From contig NZ_LMHK01000005.1 in assembly GCF_001427875.1 (NCBI RefSeq), positions 176,058-240,057 of the forward strand: a stretch of DNA of 64,000 bases, read 5' to 3'. The stretch comes from Devosia sp. Root685. Its GTDB lineage: Bacteria; Pseudomonadota; Alphaproteobacteria; Rhizobiales; Devosiaceae. The first letter of the stretch is position 1. Every line of letters starts with the position of its first letter. The position numbers and the translations under genes are program-made. The notes under the pieces were generated by a model that ran no database searches, was not told the origin of the DNA, and saw only the letters and a list, made by a program, of their open reading frames with translations. Below are positions 1 through 8,106 of this stretch, piece after piece.

Positions 1-692
1 TCCTGCCGAGCCGGGCGCGCGCCCGCGACGCGATCCTGCGCGGCACGGTGATCGTCAATGGCGAACCGGCGAGAAAGCCCAACCAGATGGTGGGGCCAGA
101 CGATGTCATCGCCCTCGACGATCCGGCTTCGGGTTACGTTTCGCGCGCCGCGCTAAAGCTCGTGGCGGGCCTTGATGCGGGCGGCATCAGCGTCGAGGGC
201 AAGACCTGCCTCGATGTCGGCTCCTCGACCGGCGGCTTCACCCAGGTTCTGGTCGAACGCGGGGCGGCAAAGGTCTTTGCCGTCGATGTCGGGCATGAAC
301 AATTGCACCGCCGGCTCAAGGGCCACCCCCGCGTCGTGAGCCTCGAAGGGTTTAACGCGCGCGAGCTTTCGCGCGACGACATCCCCGAGCCGGTAGATCT
401 CCTGGTTTCGGATCTGAGCTTTGTGTCGGTCACCAAGGTTCTGGCCGCCCCGCTCGGGCTTTGCGCGCCCCGCGCCGATGCGGTGATCCTCTTCAAGCCC
501 CAGTTCGAAGTGGGCCGCGATTTCGTCGGCAAGGGCGGCATCGTCACCGACACAGAGGCCGGCGCCCGCGCCATGGCCGAAGTCATCGCCTTTGTCGAAA
601 CAACCGGCTTCGCCCACCGCCTCAGCCTCGCCTCCCCCATCGCCGGCGGCGACGGCAACCAGGAAACGGTGCTGGTCTTTTCGCGCGGCTAA
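1..692 (+). CDS. tlyA: TlyA family rRNA 2'-O-methyltransferase (5' end outside window)
   Basis: SAM-dependent methyltransferase that modifies ribosomal RNA cytidines at the ribose 2'-OH; the family is often mislabelled hemolysin. The reading frame is open from the first bases and encodes the end of an S4 RNA-binding domain (SRARARDAILRGTVIVNGE), so the gene starts upstream of the window. The GTG at 48 is an internal valine codon and not the start. The methyltransferase domain shows the SAM-binding motif DVGSSTGGFTQVL, then DLSFVSV and LFKPQFE, all in the usual TlyA order. It ends with TAA at 690-692. Identity is clear; which rRNA site is methylated cannot be read from the sequence. Confidence 0.94.
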   Translation, partial: LPSRARARDAILRGTVIVNGEPARKPNQMVGPDDVIALDDPASGYVSRAALKLVAGLDAGGISVEGKTCLDVGSSTGGFTQVLVERGAAKVFAVDVGHEQLHRRLKGHPRVVSLEGFNARELSRDDIPEPVDLLVSDLSFVSVTKVLAAPLGLCAPRADAVILFKPQFEVGRDFVGKGGIVTDTEAGARAMAEVIAFVETTGFAHRLSLASPIAGGDGNQETVLVFSRG

Positions 693-740
693 AACATTCG
701 TCCCAGATCACGTCATTTTTCGTCTGATGCACCCACAAAC

Positions 741-822
741 TCGATTGTCACCCCGGCTTTAGGCCGGGGCCCATCTCGAGATCTCATTATGGGGCCCGGG
801 TCGAGCCCGGGATGACAGCCGG
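741..822. repeat. 82-bp palindromic extragenic repeat, copy 1
   Basis: The 327-base gap between tlyA and etfB holds this element and no gene that I can support. The outer ends form an inverted repeat (GTCACCCCGG near the left end, CCGGGATGAC near the right), and each half is itself a hairpin: CCCCGGC-tttag-GCCGGGG on the left and CCCGGG-tcga-CCCGGG on the right. A second copy of the same length lies at 2721-2802 in the same orientation. The first 35 bases and last 15 bases of the two copies are the same; the middles differ. It resembles REP/BIME-like elements. Confidence 0.85.
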
Positions 823-1019
823 TGGATGGCCGGAATTTCAGGAGAAGCGTTACGCCGCCCTTCCGATTTCACGGTGTTATCCCCGCGAACGCGCCACCCT
901 CGGCCGCCGCGAAAAGCACCCCTTTCTAACATTCCCCTTGCGACCGAACCGAAATTCCCCTCCCGCGCCTTGCCCCTCGCGGCCCAATTTGTCATTGAAC
1001 CTCCAACTCGGAGCCGCTC

Positions 1020-1778
1020 ATGAAAATCCTCGTCGCCGTCAAGCGCGTCGTCGACCACAATGTCCGCATTCGCGTCCGTCCCGATGGAACCGGCGTCGAA
1101 ACATCTGGCGTGCGCATGTCGATGAACCCCTTCTGCAAGCACGCGGTGGAAGCATCAGTGCAGCTCGTCGAAAAAGGCGAAGCGAGCGAAGTGGTCGTCG
1201 TCTCCATCGGCCCCAAGCAGAGCAACGATGTCATTTTGACCGCCCTCGCCATGGGCGCTCACCGCGGCATTCTCGTTGAAACCGACGCGCCGCTCGAAAC
1301 CCTCACCATCGCCAAGCTCCTCGCCAAAGTCGTCGAGGAAGAGCAGCCCGACCTGATCCTTCTCGGCAAGCAGGCTGTCGACGATGATTCCAACCATGTC
1401 GGCCAGATGCTCGCCGCCCTGACCAACCGCCCCCAGGCGACCTTCGCCTCCGAGATCGTCGTCAAAGGCAATGAGCTGGAAGTTACCCGCGAAGTCGACT
1501 ATGGCCGCGAAACGCTTCGCTTGCCGCTCCCCGCCGTCGTCACCGCCGACCTCCGCCTCAACACGCCCCGCAACGCCGCCCTCCCCATGGTAATGAAGGC
1601 GCGCTCCAAGCCATTGGCCGTGCGTCCGGCTGCTGAATTCGGCGTCGACCTCGCCCCGCGCCTCGTCGTCGAAAAAATATCCCCGCCCGCCGAACGCGTC
1701 GCCGGCAAAACCGTCGGCTCCGTCGCCGACCTCGCCGCGGCCATCGTCTCCGAAGTCAACGAGATGGAGGCGCTCTGA
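1020..1778 (+). CDS. etfB: electron transfer flavoprotein beta subunit
   Basis: Small subunit of the soluble ETF heterodimer. It binds AMP and carries electrons from acyl-CoA and other flavin dehydrogenases to ETF-ubiquinone oxidoreductase. The 252-residue length and the N-terminus MKILVAVKRVVDHNVRIRV are typical, and the family signature around VDYGRETLRLPLPAVVTADL lies near residues 159-178. A GGAG sits 6 bases before the ATG. The stop codon overlaps the start of etfA by one base (TGATG), so the two subunits are translationally coupled. The class is the housekeeping (group I) ETF; no nitrogen-fixation FixAB context is present. Confidence 0.96.
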   Translation: MKILVAVKRVVDHNVRIRVRPDGTGVETSGVRMSMNPFCKHAVEASVQLVEKGEASEVVVVSIGPKQSNDVILTALAMGAHRGILVETDAPLETLTIAKLLAKVVEEEQPDLILLGKQAVDDDSNHVGQMLAALTNRPQATFASEIVVKGNELEVTREVDYGRETLRLPLPAVVTADLRLNTPRNAALPMVMKARSKPLAVRPAAEFGVDLAPRLVVEKISPPAERVAGKTVGSVADLAAAIVSEVNEMEAL

Positions 1779-2707
1779 TGTCGGTTCTCCTACTTGCCGA
1801 TCACGACAAGGGTGAACTCTCGCCCGCCACCGCCCGCCTCGTTGCCGCCGCGAGCCAACTCGGCCCCGTCGACATTCTTGTGATTGCGGAAACCCCCGGC
1901 AATATCGCCGCCTCGGCCGCTGAGATCGCCGGTGTTCGGATAGTCCAAGTAGTAAAAGCTGATAACACCGCTGAATCCATCACCAATTGCCTCGAGAACC
2001 TGGCTCAACGTTACCAGTCTGTTAGCGCCAGCGCCTCCTCGGTGGGCAAGGACGTTATCCCCCGTCTTGCCGCAAAGCTCGATATCCAGCCGGTCACCGA
2101 CATCGTCGAAATCCTCGGTGCCAACCGCTTCGTCCGGCCCATCTATGCCGGCAACGCCTTGGAAACACTCACTGATTCCCAGCCAAAGCACCTCCTCACC
2201 TTCCGTGCCTCGGCCTTCCGCCCGGCCGCGTCAGGCAATGCCGCGCCGATCGAAACCCTTGATCTCACTGTGAATTCCGCCGCCCGCTTCCTTGCCGCCC
2301 ACCGCACCGAAAGCGACACGCCCGATCTCGCCACAGCCCAGATCGTCATCGGTGGCGGCGTCTCCGTCGGCTCCGCCGAGGGCTTTCAACTGATTGAAAA
2401 GCTTGGCAAAACCCTCGGTGCCGCCGTTGGCGCCACCCGCGCCGCGGTGGACGCCGGCTACGCCCCCAACGATTGGCAGATCGGCCAGACCGGCAAGATC
2501 ATCGCCCCCGATCTCTACATCGCCATCGGCATTTCAGGCGCGCTGCAACACCTCGCCGGCATTCAGGGCGCCAAGAAGATTTTCGCCATCAATACCGACC
2601 CCGAAGCCCCGCTGATGAAAATCGCCGACGTAGCGCTGATCGGCGATCTCTTTGAAATCATTCCCCAATTGATCGCCGAACTGGAAAAGTCAGGCATAAA
2701 ACACTGA
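1778..2707 (+). CDS. etfA: electron transfer flavoprotein alpha subunit
   Basis: Large, FAD-binding subunit of ETF, partner of the product of the overlapping upstream gene. The 309-residue protein has the N-terminal alpha/beta domain followed by the C-terminal FAD domain with GQTGKIIAPDLYIAIGISGA at about residues 236-255 and INTDPEAPLMKIADVALIGD after it, which is the classic ETF-alpha signature. A short internal stretch (about 1927-2025, residues 51-83) uses codons such as ATA, GTA, AAA and GCT that are scarce in the rest of the gene. The gene is followed directly by a second copy of the 82-bp repeat. Confidence 0.96.
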   Translation: MSVLLLADHDKGELSPATARLVAAASQLGPVDILVIAETPGNIAASAAEIAGVRIVQVVKADNTAESITNCLENLAQRYQSVSASASSVGKDVIPRLAAKLDIQPVTDIVEILGANRFVRPIYAGNALETLTDSQPKHLLTFRASAFRPAASGNAAPIETLDLTVNSAARFLAAHRTESDTPDLATAQIVIGGGVSVGSAEGFQLIEKLGKTLGAAVGATRAAVDAGYAPNDWQIGQTGKIIAPDLYIAIGISGALQHLAGIQGAKKIFAINTDPEAPLMKIADVALIGDLFEIIPQLIAELEKSGIKH

Positions 2708-2720
2708 ACTCTCCCCACCC

Positions 2721-2802
2721 TCGATTGTCACCCCGGCTTTAGGCCGGGGCCCATCCCGAGGTCTCAGACAAGATCCCGGCCCGAGGCCGGGATGACAGCC
2801 GG
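2721..2802. repeat. 82-bp palindromic extragenic repeat, copy 2
   Basis: Same length and orientation as the copy at 741-822. It begins with the same 35 bases and ends with CGGGATGACAGCCGG. The left half forms CCCCGGC-tttag-GCCGGGG and the right half CCGGCC-gag-GGCCGG. Together the two copies bracket the etfBA operon. It starts 14 bases after the etfA stop and could serve as an mRNA 3'-end hairpin or terminator, but no T-run follows. Confidence 0.85.
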
Positions 2803-2903
2803 AGGAGGGGAGGCATAGCAGACCACCGAAACGCCCAACTCCAATTGCAAAAATCCATGAGCCGCCTATAAAGACGGCGCCTTCTCACCGGACTTCCGAA
2901 AAA

Positions 2904-4088
2904 ATGTTCGAAACCCTCTCGACGGCCCCTGGCGACAAGATTCTTGCGCTCATGGGCGAGTTTGCCGCTGACCAGCGTTCCACCAAGATCGACCTGGGCG
3001 TCGGCGTCTACAAAGACGAAAAAGGCGTGACTCCGGTCATGACCGCGGTGCGCAAAGCCGAAGAGAAAATCCTTTCGAACGAAGAAACAAAGACTTATCT
3101 CGGTATCGCCGGCAATAAAGGTTTTGGCACCGCCGTGCTCGACCTCGTTTTGGCCGGCTCAGTCGATCTCTCCCGCGTGCGCATTGCGCAGGCTCCCGGC
3201 GGCACCGGCTCGCTCTGGGTCTTGATGCAGCTGATCAACCGCGCCCGCCCCGGTGCCACGGTCTATGTCTCGGACCCGACCTGGGCCAACCACAACCCGA
3301 TCGCCATCAATTCGGGCCTGAAAGTCGCGACCTATCCCTATTTCGATACGGAAACGCGCGGCGTAAAGTTCGCCGAAATGCTGGCAACGCTTGATAAATT
3401 GGGCGCCGGGGATGTCGTTCTGCTGCACGGCTGCTGTCACAACCCAACCGGCGCCAACCTCTCCAACGACCAGTGGGACCAGGTTGCCGCAAGCCTTCTC
3501 CGCACCGGCGCGCTGCCCTTCGTCGATCTCGCCTATCTCGGCTTTGGCGATGGCATCGAAGCGGACGCCTATGGCACGCGCAAAATTCTATCCACGGTCC
3601 CCGAAGCTCTGGTAGCATTCTCGGGTTCGAAGAATTTCGGGCTCTATCGCGAACGTGTCGGCGCTGCCATCCTCGTCGCTCGCGACGAAAAAAGTGCGGA
3701 TATTACAAGTTCGCAGCTCCTCAACATCATCCGCGGCGCCTATTCCCAGCCGCCCGATCACGGCGCTGAGATCATCCGCACCATTTTGGCCGACAAGGCG
3801 CTCCGCGCCGAGTGGGAAGAAGAGCTATCGCTCATGCGTAACCGCATGATTTCATTGCGAAAAAAACTCGCAGACGCGATCCGCACTCGCTCCAATTCGA
3901 CCGATTTCGACTTCGTTGCCGATCACCGCGGCATGTTCTCGCTGCTCGGTCTCAGCAATGATGCGGTCGAACATCTTAAAGCCGGAAACGGGGTCTATAT
4001 GACCGGAGATAGTCGCATCAATGTCGCCGGCATCCCGGAAGATCGCGTTGGCGACCTTGCCGATGCATTTCTTGGCGCCGTACGCTGA
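2904..4088 (+). CDS. aromatic amino acid / aspartate aminotransferase (class I, PLP)
   Basis: PLP-dependent transaminase that moves the amino group of aspartate or aromatic amino acids to 2-oxoglutarate. The 394-residue protein begins MFETLSTAPGDKILALM and contains KIDLGVGVYKDEKG, PGGTGSLWVLMQL, the substrate motif GCCHNPTGANL, and the PLP-lysine motif SGSKNFGLYRERVGA with the Schiff-base lysine at residue 243. These place it in the AspC/TyrB (Ia gamma) group. Specificity between aspartate and aromatic substrates cannot be settled by eye. It stands alone between a repeat and the transaldolase gene. Confidence 0.92.
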   Translation: MFETLSTAPGDKILALMGEFAADQRSTKIDLGVGVYKDEKGVTPVMTAVRKAEEKILSNEETKTYLGIAGNKGFGTAVLDLVLAGSVDLSRVRIAQAPGGTGSLWVLMQLINRARPGATVYVSDPTWANHNPIAINSGLKVATYPYFDTETRGVKFAEMLATLDKLGAGDVVLLHGCCHNPTGANLSNDQWDQVAASLLRTGALPFVDLAYLGFGDGIEADAYGTRKILSTVPEALVAFSGSKNFGLYRERVGAAILVARDEKSADITSSQLLNIIRGAYSQPPDHGAEIIRTILADKALRAEWEEELSLMRNRMISLRKKLADAIRTRSNSTDFDFVADHRGMFSLLGLSNDAVEHLKAGNGVYMTGDSRINVAGIPEDRVGDLADAFLGAVR

Positions 4089-4169
4089 GCACACGCTTGC
4101 GGCCCCGCGCCGCCATGGACTAGCATCTGGCTAACTGGCCGGGCCATAAACGCTTTTTAGGAGGGAACG

Positions 4170-4823
4170 ATGAAGTTCTTCGTCGATACTGCAGACACCG
4201 CCGCAATCAAGGAACTCTATGAAACGGGTCTCCTCGATGGTGTCACCACCAATCCGTCGCTGATCGCCAAGTCGGGCCGCGACTTCAAGGAAGTGATCGC
4301 CGAGATCTGCGCCATCGTTCCCGGCCCGGTTTCCGCCGAAGTCGCAAGCCTCGAATATGACGGCATGATCAAGGAAGGCGAACACCTCGCCAAGATCGCG
4401 TCCAACGTCGTCATCAAGCTGCCGCTGACGCTTAACGGCTTGAAAGCGACCAAGTATTTCAAGGAAAAGGGCGTCCACACCAACGTCACGCTCTGCTTCT
4501 CGGCCAATCAGGCTTTGCTCGCTGCCAAGGCCGGCGCGACCTATATCTCGCCCTTCATCGGTCGCCTCGATGACATCAATATCGATGGCCTCGAACTGAT
4601 CGAGAACATCCGTCAGATCTACGACAACTACGGCTTCGAAACCGAAATCCTCGCCGCCTCGATCCGTACGCCCAACCACGTGACCGAAGTCGCGCTGGCC
4701 GGCGCCGACGTTGCCACCATCCCGCCCGACGTGATCAAGAAGCTGGCCAACCACCCGCTGACCAATGCGGGCATTGAAGGCTTCCTCAAGGATTGGGCCG
4801 CCACCGGCCAGTCGATCCTCTAG
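4170..4823 (+). CDS. small transaldolase / fructose-6-phosphate aldolase family
   Basis: Class I aldolase of the non-oxidative pentose phosphate pathway that moves a dihydroxyacetone unit between sugar phosphates. At 217 residues it belongs to the short TalC/FSA type, not the roughly 320-residue classical transaldolase. It starts [20 protein letters not shown] and contains [13 protein letters not shown]; the Schiff-base lysine is K83 in NVVIKLPLT, close to K85 of E. coli FSA. The start is set by a strong AGGAGG a few bases upstream. A good intrinsic terminator follows. Whether it acts as transaldolase or as fructose-6-phosphate aldolase is not decided by what I can see. Confidence 0.93.
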   Translation: MKFFVDTADTAAIKELYETGLLDGVTTNPSLIAKSGRDFKEVIAEICAIVPGPVSAEVASLEYDGMIKEGEHLAKIASNVVIKLPLTLNGLKATKYFKEKGVHTNVTLCFSANQALLAAKAGATYISPFIGRLDDINIDGLELIENIRQIYDNYGFETEILAASIRTPNHVTEVALAGADVATIPPDVIKKLANHPLTNAGIEGFLKDWAATGQSIL

Positions 4824-4873
4824 GATCGACGCAATCCATTGATTGGTCTCGGATAATTCCGGGACCTGCTTTT

Positions 4874-4913
4874 AGACCTCGCCCGCGCACCGCCTGGGTG
4901 AGGTCTTTTATTT
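4874..4913 (+). terminator. intrinsic terminator after the transaldolase gene
   Basis: An 11-bp stem AGACCTCGCCC / GGGTGAGGTCT (one G-U pair, 11-base loop) is followed at once by TTTATTT. It lies between the transaldolase stop (4823) and the mrp start (4926), so the two genes are probably separate units. Confidence 0.85.
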
Positions 4914-4925
4914 GACGAGACCGAC

Positions 4926-6002
4926 ATGGCTGATACCGAACTCGCCGCCCGCATCAAAGCTGCCCTCAATGCCGTGGAAATCCCCGGCGGCGGCGATCTC
5001 GCGAGTTTTTCCGGCCTTTCCGAAATCATCGTCACCCCCAGCGCCATAGCCTTCGCCGTCGGCGTTCCGCAGGGCATGGAAGCCGCCTTCGGCCCCGCCC
5101 GCGAAGCGGCTATCGAAGCGATAAAACCCCTGTCGGGCAGTCGCAAGGTGATGGTCTCCATCACCTCCGAAAAGCAGGCCGGCCCCAAATTCTCCCATGG
5201 CTCCCCCCAGCCCCAGGGCAAGACGCGCGTAAAAGGCGTCCGCCGCATCATCGCCGTCGGCTCAGGCAAGGGCGGCGTCGGCAAATCCACCACCTCGGTC
5301 AATCTCGCCCTCTCCTTCGCCGCCGAAGGCCTCAAAGTCGGCATGCTCGACGCCGATCTCTACGGCCCCTCGGTCCCCAAACTGCTGGGGATCGAAGACC
5401 GCACGGCGCTGCGCGACGACGGCATTTTTCAGCCGCACGAAGCCTTTGGCCTCAAAGTCATGTCGATCGGCGCCATGCTGGTCCCCGGCCAAGCCGTCGT
5501 CTGGCGCGGCCCCATGGCTACCTCGGGCCTGCGTCAGTTGTTGCGCGAAACCGATTGGGGCGATCTCGACGTGTTGGTCATCGACCTGCCGCCCGGCACC
5601 GGCGATATTCATATCGGCCTCTTCCAGCAGACCATCGTCGATGGCGTCGTCATCGTCTCGACCCCGCAGGACCTGGCCCTGATCGACGCCCAAAAAGCCA
5701 TCGACATGCTCCGCCGCATGTCCGTGCCCATCCTCGGGCTCATTGAAAACATGAGCTATTTCATCGCGCCCGACACCGGCAACCGCTACGACATCTTTGG
5801 GACCGGTGGCGCCGAAAAGGCCGCCGCACGGCTCGAGGTTCCGTTCCTCGGCGCCATACCCTTGGTTATGTCTATTCGTGAAAATTCCGACGCCGGCGTG
5901 CCGCCGGTGGCAGCGAATCCCGAGGGGGCGGAGGCCTCCGTCTACCGCGTGATCGCCCAGAGACTTCTCGCCGGTATGCCGGTCAGCAAGGCGCAGTTCT
6001 AG
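4926..6002 (+). CDS. mrp: Mrp/NBP35-family P-loop ATPase (iron-sulfur carrier, ApbC-like)
   Basis: Cytosolic ATPase thought to carry and deliver iron-sulfur clusters. An N-terminal MIP18/DUF59-like domain (about residues 1-85) is joined by a linker to the ATPase domain with deviant Walker A GSGKGGVGKST at residues 113-123, then DADLYGPSVPKLLG and VIDLPPGTGDIH. The family usually has a CPxCG cluster-binding motif after ENMSYFI; here the sequence reads ENMSYFIAPDTGNRYDIFG, so both cysteines are missing. I recall the same replacement in rhizobial relatives, so it looks like a lineage feature and not damage. The gene is monocistronic, after a terminator. Confidence 0.9.
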   Translation: MADTELAARIKAALNAVEIPGGGDLASFSGLSEIIVTPSAIAFAVGVPQGMEAAFGPAREAAIEAIKPLSGSRKVMVSITSEKQAGPKFSHGSPQPQGKTRVKGVRRIIAVGSGKGGVGKSTTSVNLALSFAAEGLKVGMLDADLYGPSVPKLLGIEDRTALRDDGIFQPHEAFGLKVMSIGAMLVPGQAVVWRGPMATSGLRQLLRETDWGDLDVLVIDLPPGTGDIHIGLFQQTIVDGVVIVSTPQDLALIDAQKAIDMLRRMSVPILGLIENMSYFIAPDTGNRYDIFGTGGAEKAAARLEVPFLGAIPLVMSIRENSDAGVPPVAANPEGAEASVYRVIAQRLLAGMPVSKAQF

Positions 6003-6015
6003 GCGCATTTTGGCA

Positions 6016-6044
6016 ATGCAATCGATTGCTGAAATCGATTGCAT
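6016..6044. promoter_or_regulatory. double palindromic operator upstream of the beta-glucosidase gene
   Basis: A perfect 12-bp inverted repeat ATGCAATCGATT-GCTGA-AATCGATTGCAT. Each arm is itself nearly palindromic around a central CG: TGCAATCGATTGCT at 6017-6030 and TGAAATCGATTGCA at 6030-6043, with centres 13 bp apart. A CG-centred 14-mer is the typical shape of LacI-family operators. It lies 61 bases before the ATG of the GH1 gene. No LacI-type gene is in the window, so the regulator would be encoded elsewhere. Confidence 0.6.
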
Positions 6045-6104
6045 GACTTTTCCGAACAGGCTATCCGGCTAGTCAATAAGGGCGCAACGCCCTGCGGAGG
6101 GGTT

Positions 6105-7418
6105 ATGTTCTCGATCGATCGTAAGGATTTTGGTCCCGACTTCACCTTTGGCGTCGCCACGGCCGCCTATCAGATCGAAGGCGGGCAGCGCGACGGTCGC
6201 GGCCAATCAATCTGGGATACGTTCTCGGCAACCCCGGGCAATGTCCACAATGGCGATACCGGCCTTAACGCCTGCAACCACTACGAGCTTTGGCCGCAGG
6301 ATCTCGATCTTATTCGCGACGGCGGCTTTGGCGCCTATCGTTTTTCCTTCGCCTGGCCGCGCCTGATCCCCGAAGGCACCGGCGCCGTCAATCAGGCCGG
6401 TCTAGACTTTTATGATCGCCTGATCGACGGCATGCTTGAGCGCGGCCTCAAACCCTATGCGACGCTCTATCATTGGGATCTGCCCTCGACCCTGCAGGAC
6501 CGCGGTGGCTGGATGAACCGCGATATCGCCAATTGGTTTGCCGACTATGCGACGCTCGTCGGCGAAAAGTTCGGTGATCGCCTCGCGGCGACGGCCACCA
6601 TCAACGAGCCCTGGTGCGTCGCCTTTCTCAGCCATTTCCTCGGCATCCACGCGCCGGGCTACCGCGACATGCGCGCCGCCGCTCGTGCCATGCACCACGT
6701 GCTTTTTGCGCACGGTACCGCCATCGACGCGCTGCGCGCGACGGGCACGAAAAACCTGGGCATCGTGCTCAATCTCGAAAAATCCGAGCCGGCGACCGAC
6801 AGCGAAGAAGATAAGGCCGCCTGCAATTTCGGCGATGCGCTGTTCAATCGCTGGTATCTCGGCGGCGTCCTGAAAGGCCAGTACCCGGCCGAACTGACCG
6901 AATGGCTCGCGCCCTATCTCCCGGCCAATTATCAGGCTGATATGTCGGTCGTGTCGCGTCCGCTCGATTGGCTGGGCATCAACTACTATACCCGCGGCAT
7001 CTATAAGGCTTCGACGCAACCGGGCCGTCCGGTCGAGCAGGTGAAGGGCAATCTCGAACAGACCGATATCGGCTGGGAAATCTACCCCAAGGGCCTGTCG
7101 GACCTGCTGGTTCGCGTCTCCAACGACTATACGAAAATCCCGCTTTACGTCACCGAGAACGGCATGGCCGAGGTCGAAGGCGACGACGATCCGCGCCGCG
7201 TAAAATATTATGACGAGCACCTGAAAGCCGTGCTTGCCGCCCGCGCAGCCGGCGCCGATGTGCGCGGCTATTTCGCCTGGTCGCTGCTCGACAATTACGA
7301 ATGGGCCGAGGGCTACAATAAGCGCTTTGGCCTGGTGCATGTCGACTATGAGACGCAGCAGCGCACGCCCAAAGCCAGCTACCGTTCTTTCCAGGGCATG
7401 CTGCACAACACGCGCTAA
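6105..7418 (+). CDS. GH1 beta-glucosidase
   Basis: Retaining glycoside hydrolase of family 1 that cleaves beta-linked glucosides such as cellobiose; no signal peptide, so probably cytoplasmic. The TIM-barrel protein has the N-terminal motif FTFGVATAAYQIEGG, the acid/base glutamate E168 in TINEPW and the nucleophile E351 in YVTENGMAE. The frame is open further upstream to a TTG at 6039, but the ATG at 6105 is preferred: it has GCGGAGGGG a few bases before it and the protein then begins at the usual family N-terminus (437 residues). A CG-centred double palindrome lies upstream and suggests sugar-responsive control. Confidence 0.93.
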   Translation: MFSIDRKDFGPDFTFGVATAAYQIEGGQRDGRGQSIWDTFSATPGNVHNGDTGLNACNHYELWPQDLDLIRDGGFGAYRFSFAWPRLIPEGTGAVNQAGLDFYDRLIDGMLERGLKPYATLYHWDLPSTLQDRGGWMNRDIANWFADYATLVGEKFGDRLAATATINEPWCVAFLSHFLGIHAPGYRDMRAAARAMHHVLFAHGTAIDALRATGTKNLGIVLNLEKSEPATDSEEDKAACNFGDALFNRWYLGGVLKGQYPAELTEWLAPYLPANYQADMSVVSRPLDWLGINYYTRGIYKASTQPGRPVEQVKGNLEQTDIGWEIYPKGLSDLLVRVSNDYTKIPLYVTENGMAEVEGDDDPRRVKYYDEHLKAVLAARAAGADVRGYFAWSLLDNYEWAEGYNKRFGLVHVDYETQQRTPKASYRSFQGMLHNTR

Positions 7419-7468
7419 GCCGTGTATAGGGTCCGCGTCTCTCCATTTGATGCGGACCGGAAACTGCC

Positions 7469-8050
7469 ATGACATCTGAACTCATTGAACTGCCGGAATC
7501 CCTGCTGCGGCTCGAAGACCTTCTGGCCGAGGCCGGCGACGATGCCATGCTCCTCTCCGAACTCGACGGTTTTCTCTGCTGCCTCGCCGTGGGCCCCGAG
7601 CCGATCGCGCGGGAGGAATGGTGGCCTTTCGAATGGCTTGCCGATGAACGTGGCGAAGCCAAGCCCGGCAGTGCCGAAATCGAAACGCTGATCACGACGC
7701 GCCTTGCCGAAGTCGAGCGTGAGCTGGCTGACGACGAATATGCGCCGCTCTATGAGGTGGACGAAGAGAGCGACGAAGTCGTCTGGGAAGTCTGGATGGC
7801 CGGCTTCCAGCAGGCCATGCTGCTGCGCTTCGACTACTGGGACGAACTGATGCGCCACACCGGCGATGACCTGCGCGGTGAAGTCGCCATGCGGCTGGCC
7901 TCCGCCCTGATGTTGTCCTCGCCCGACAACCGTCCCGATGATACGGCGGCCGAGCAAGAATGGGCCGAATACGACGAAGCCGTCGAATCCATGCCCGACA
8001 ATCTGGCGGCTGCAGCCGCCTTGCTCCATCAGTTGCATAAGGCAAACTGA
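7469..8050 (+). CDS. UPF0149 (YgfB/YecA) family protein
   Basis: A 193-residue, very acidic protein of unknown function. It has the family hallmarks LSELDGFLCCLAVGPEPI near residues 28-45 and WWPFEWL after it, and helical segments such as WEVWMAGFQQAMLLRFDYWDEL. Many YecA proteins end in a zinc-binding SEC-C motif (CxCGSGxKYKxC); this one lacks it and ends LLHQLHKAN. It starts 50 bases after the beta-glucosidase gene and could be read through from it. The family assignment is fairly secure; the role is not known. Confidence 0.75.
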   Translation: MTSELIELPESLLRLEDLLAEAGDDAMLLSELDGFLCCLAVGPEPIAREEWWPFEWLADERGEAKPGSAEIETLITTRLAEVERELADDEYAPLYEVDEESDEVVWEVWMAGFQQAMLLRFDYWDELMRHTGDDLRGEVAMRLASALMLSSPDNRPDDTAAEQEWAEYDEAVESMPDNLAAAAALLHQLHKAN

Positions 8051-8076
8051 GGTCGGTCTCCCGATAGGCGGAGCAC

Positions 8077-8106
8077 AAAAGGCTGAAGCGCCAGAAGCGC
8101 TTTAGC
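8077..8106 (-). terminator. hairpin with T-run at the end of the minus-strand ABC operon
   Basis: A 10-bp stem GCTGAAGCGC-CAGAA-GCGCTTTAGC (8082-8106, one G-U pair) is followed on the minus strand by C and TTTT. It overlaps the stop codon of the ABC ATPase gene and sits between two convergent genes, as expected of a terminator for the minus-strand operon. Confidence 0.55.

Noticed and set aside
48..50. GTG at 48 as the tlyA start codon
   Set aside because: The frame upstream encodes conserved S4-domain residues up to the window edge, so the gene is simply cut.
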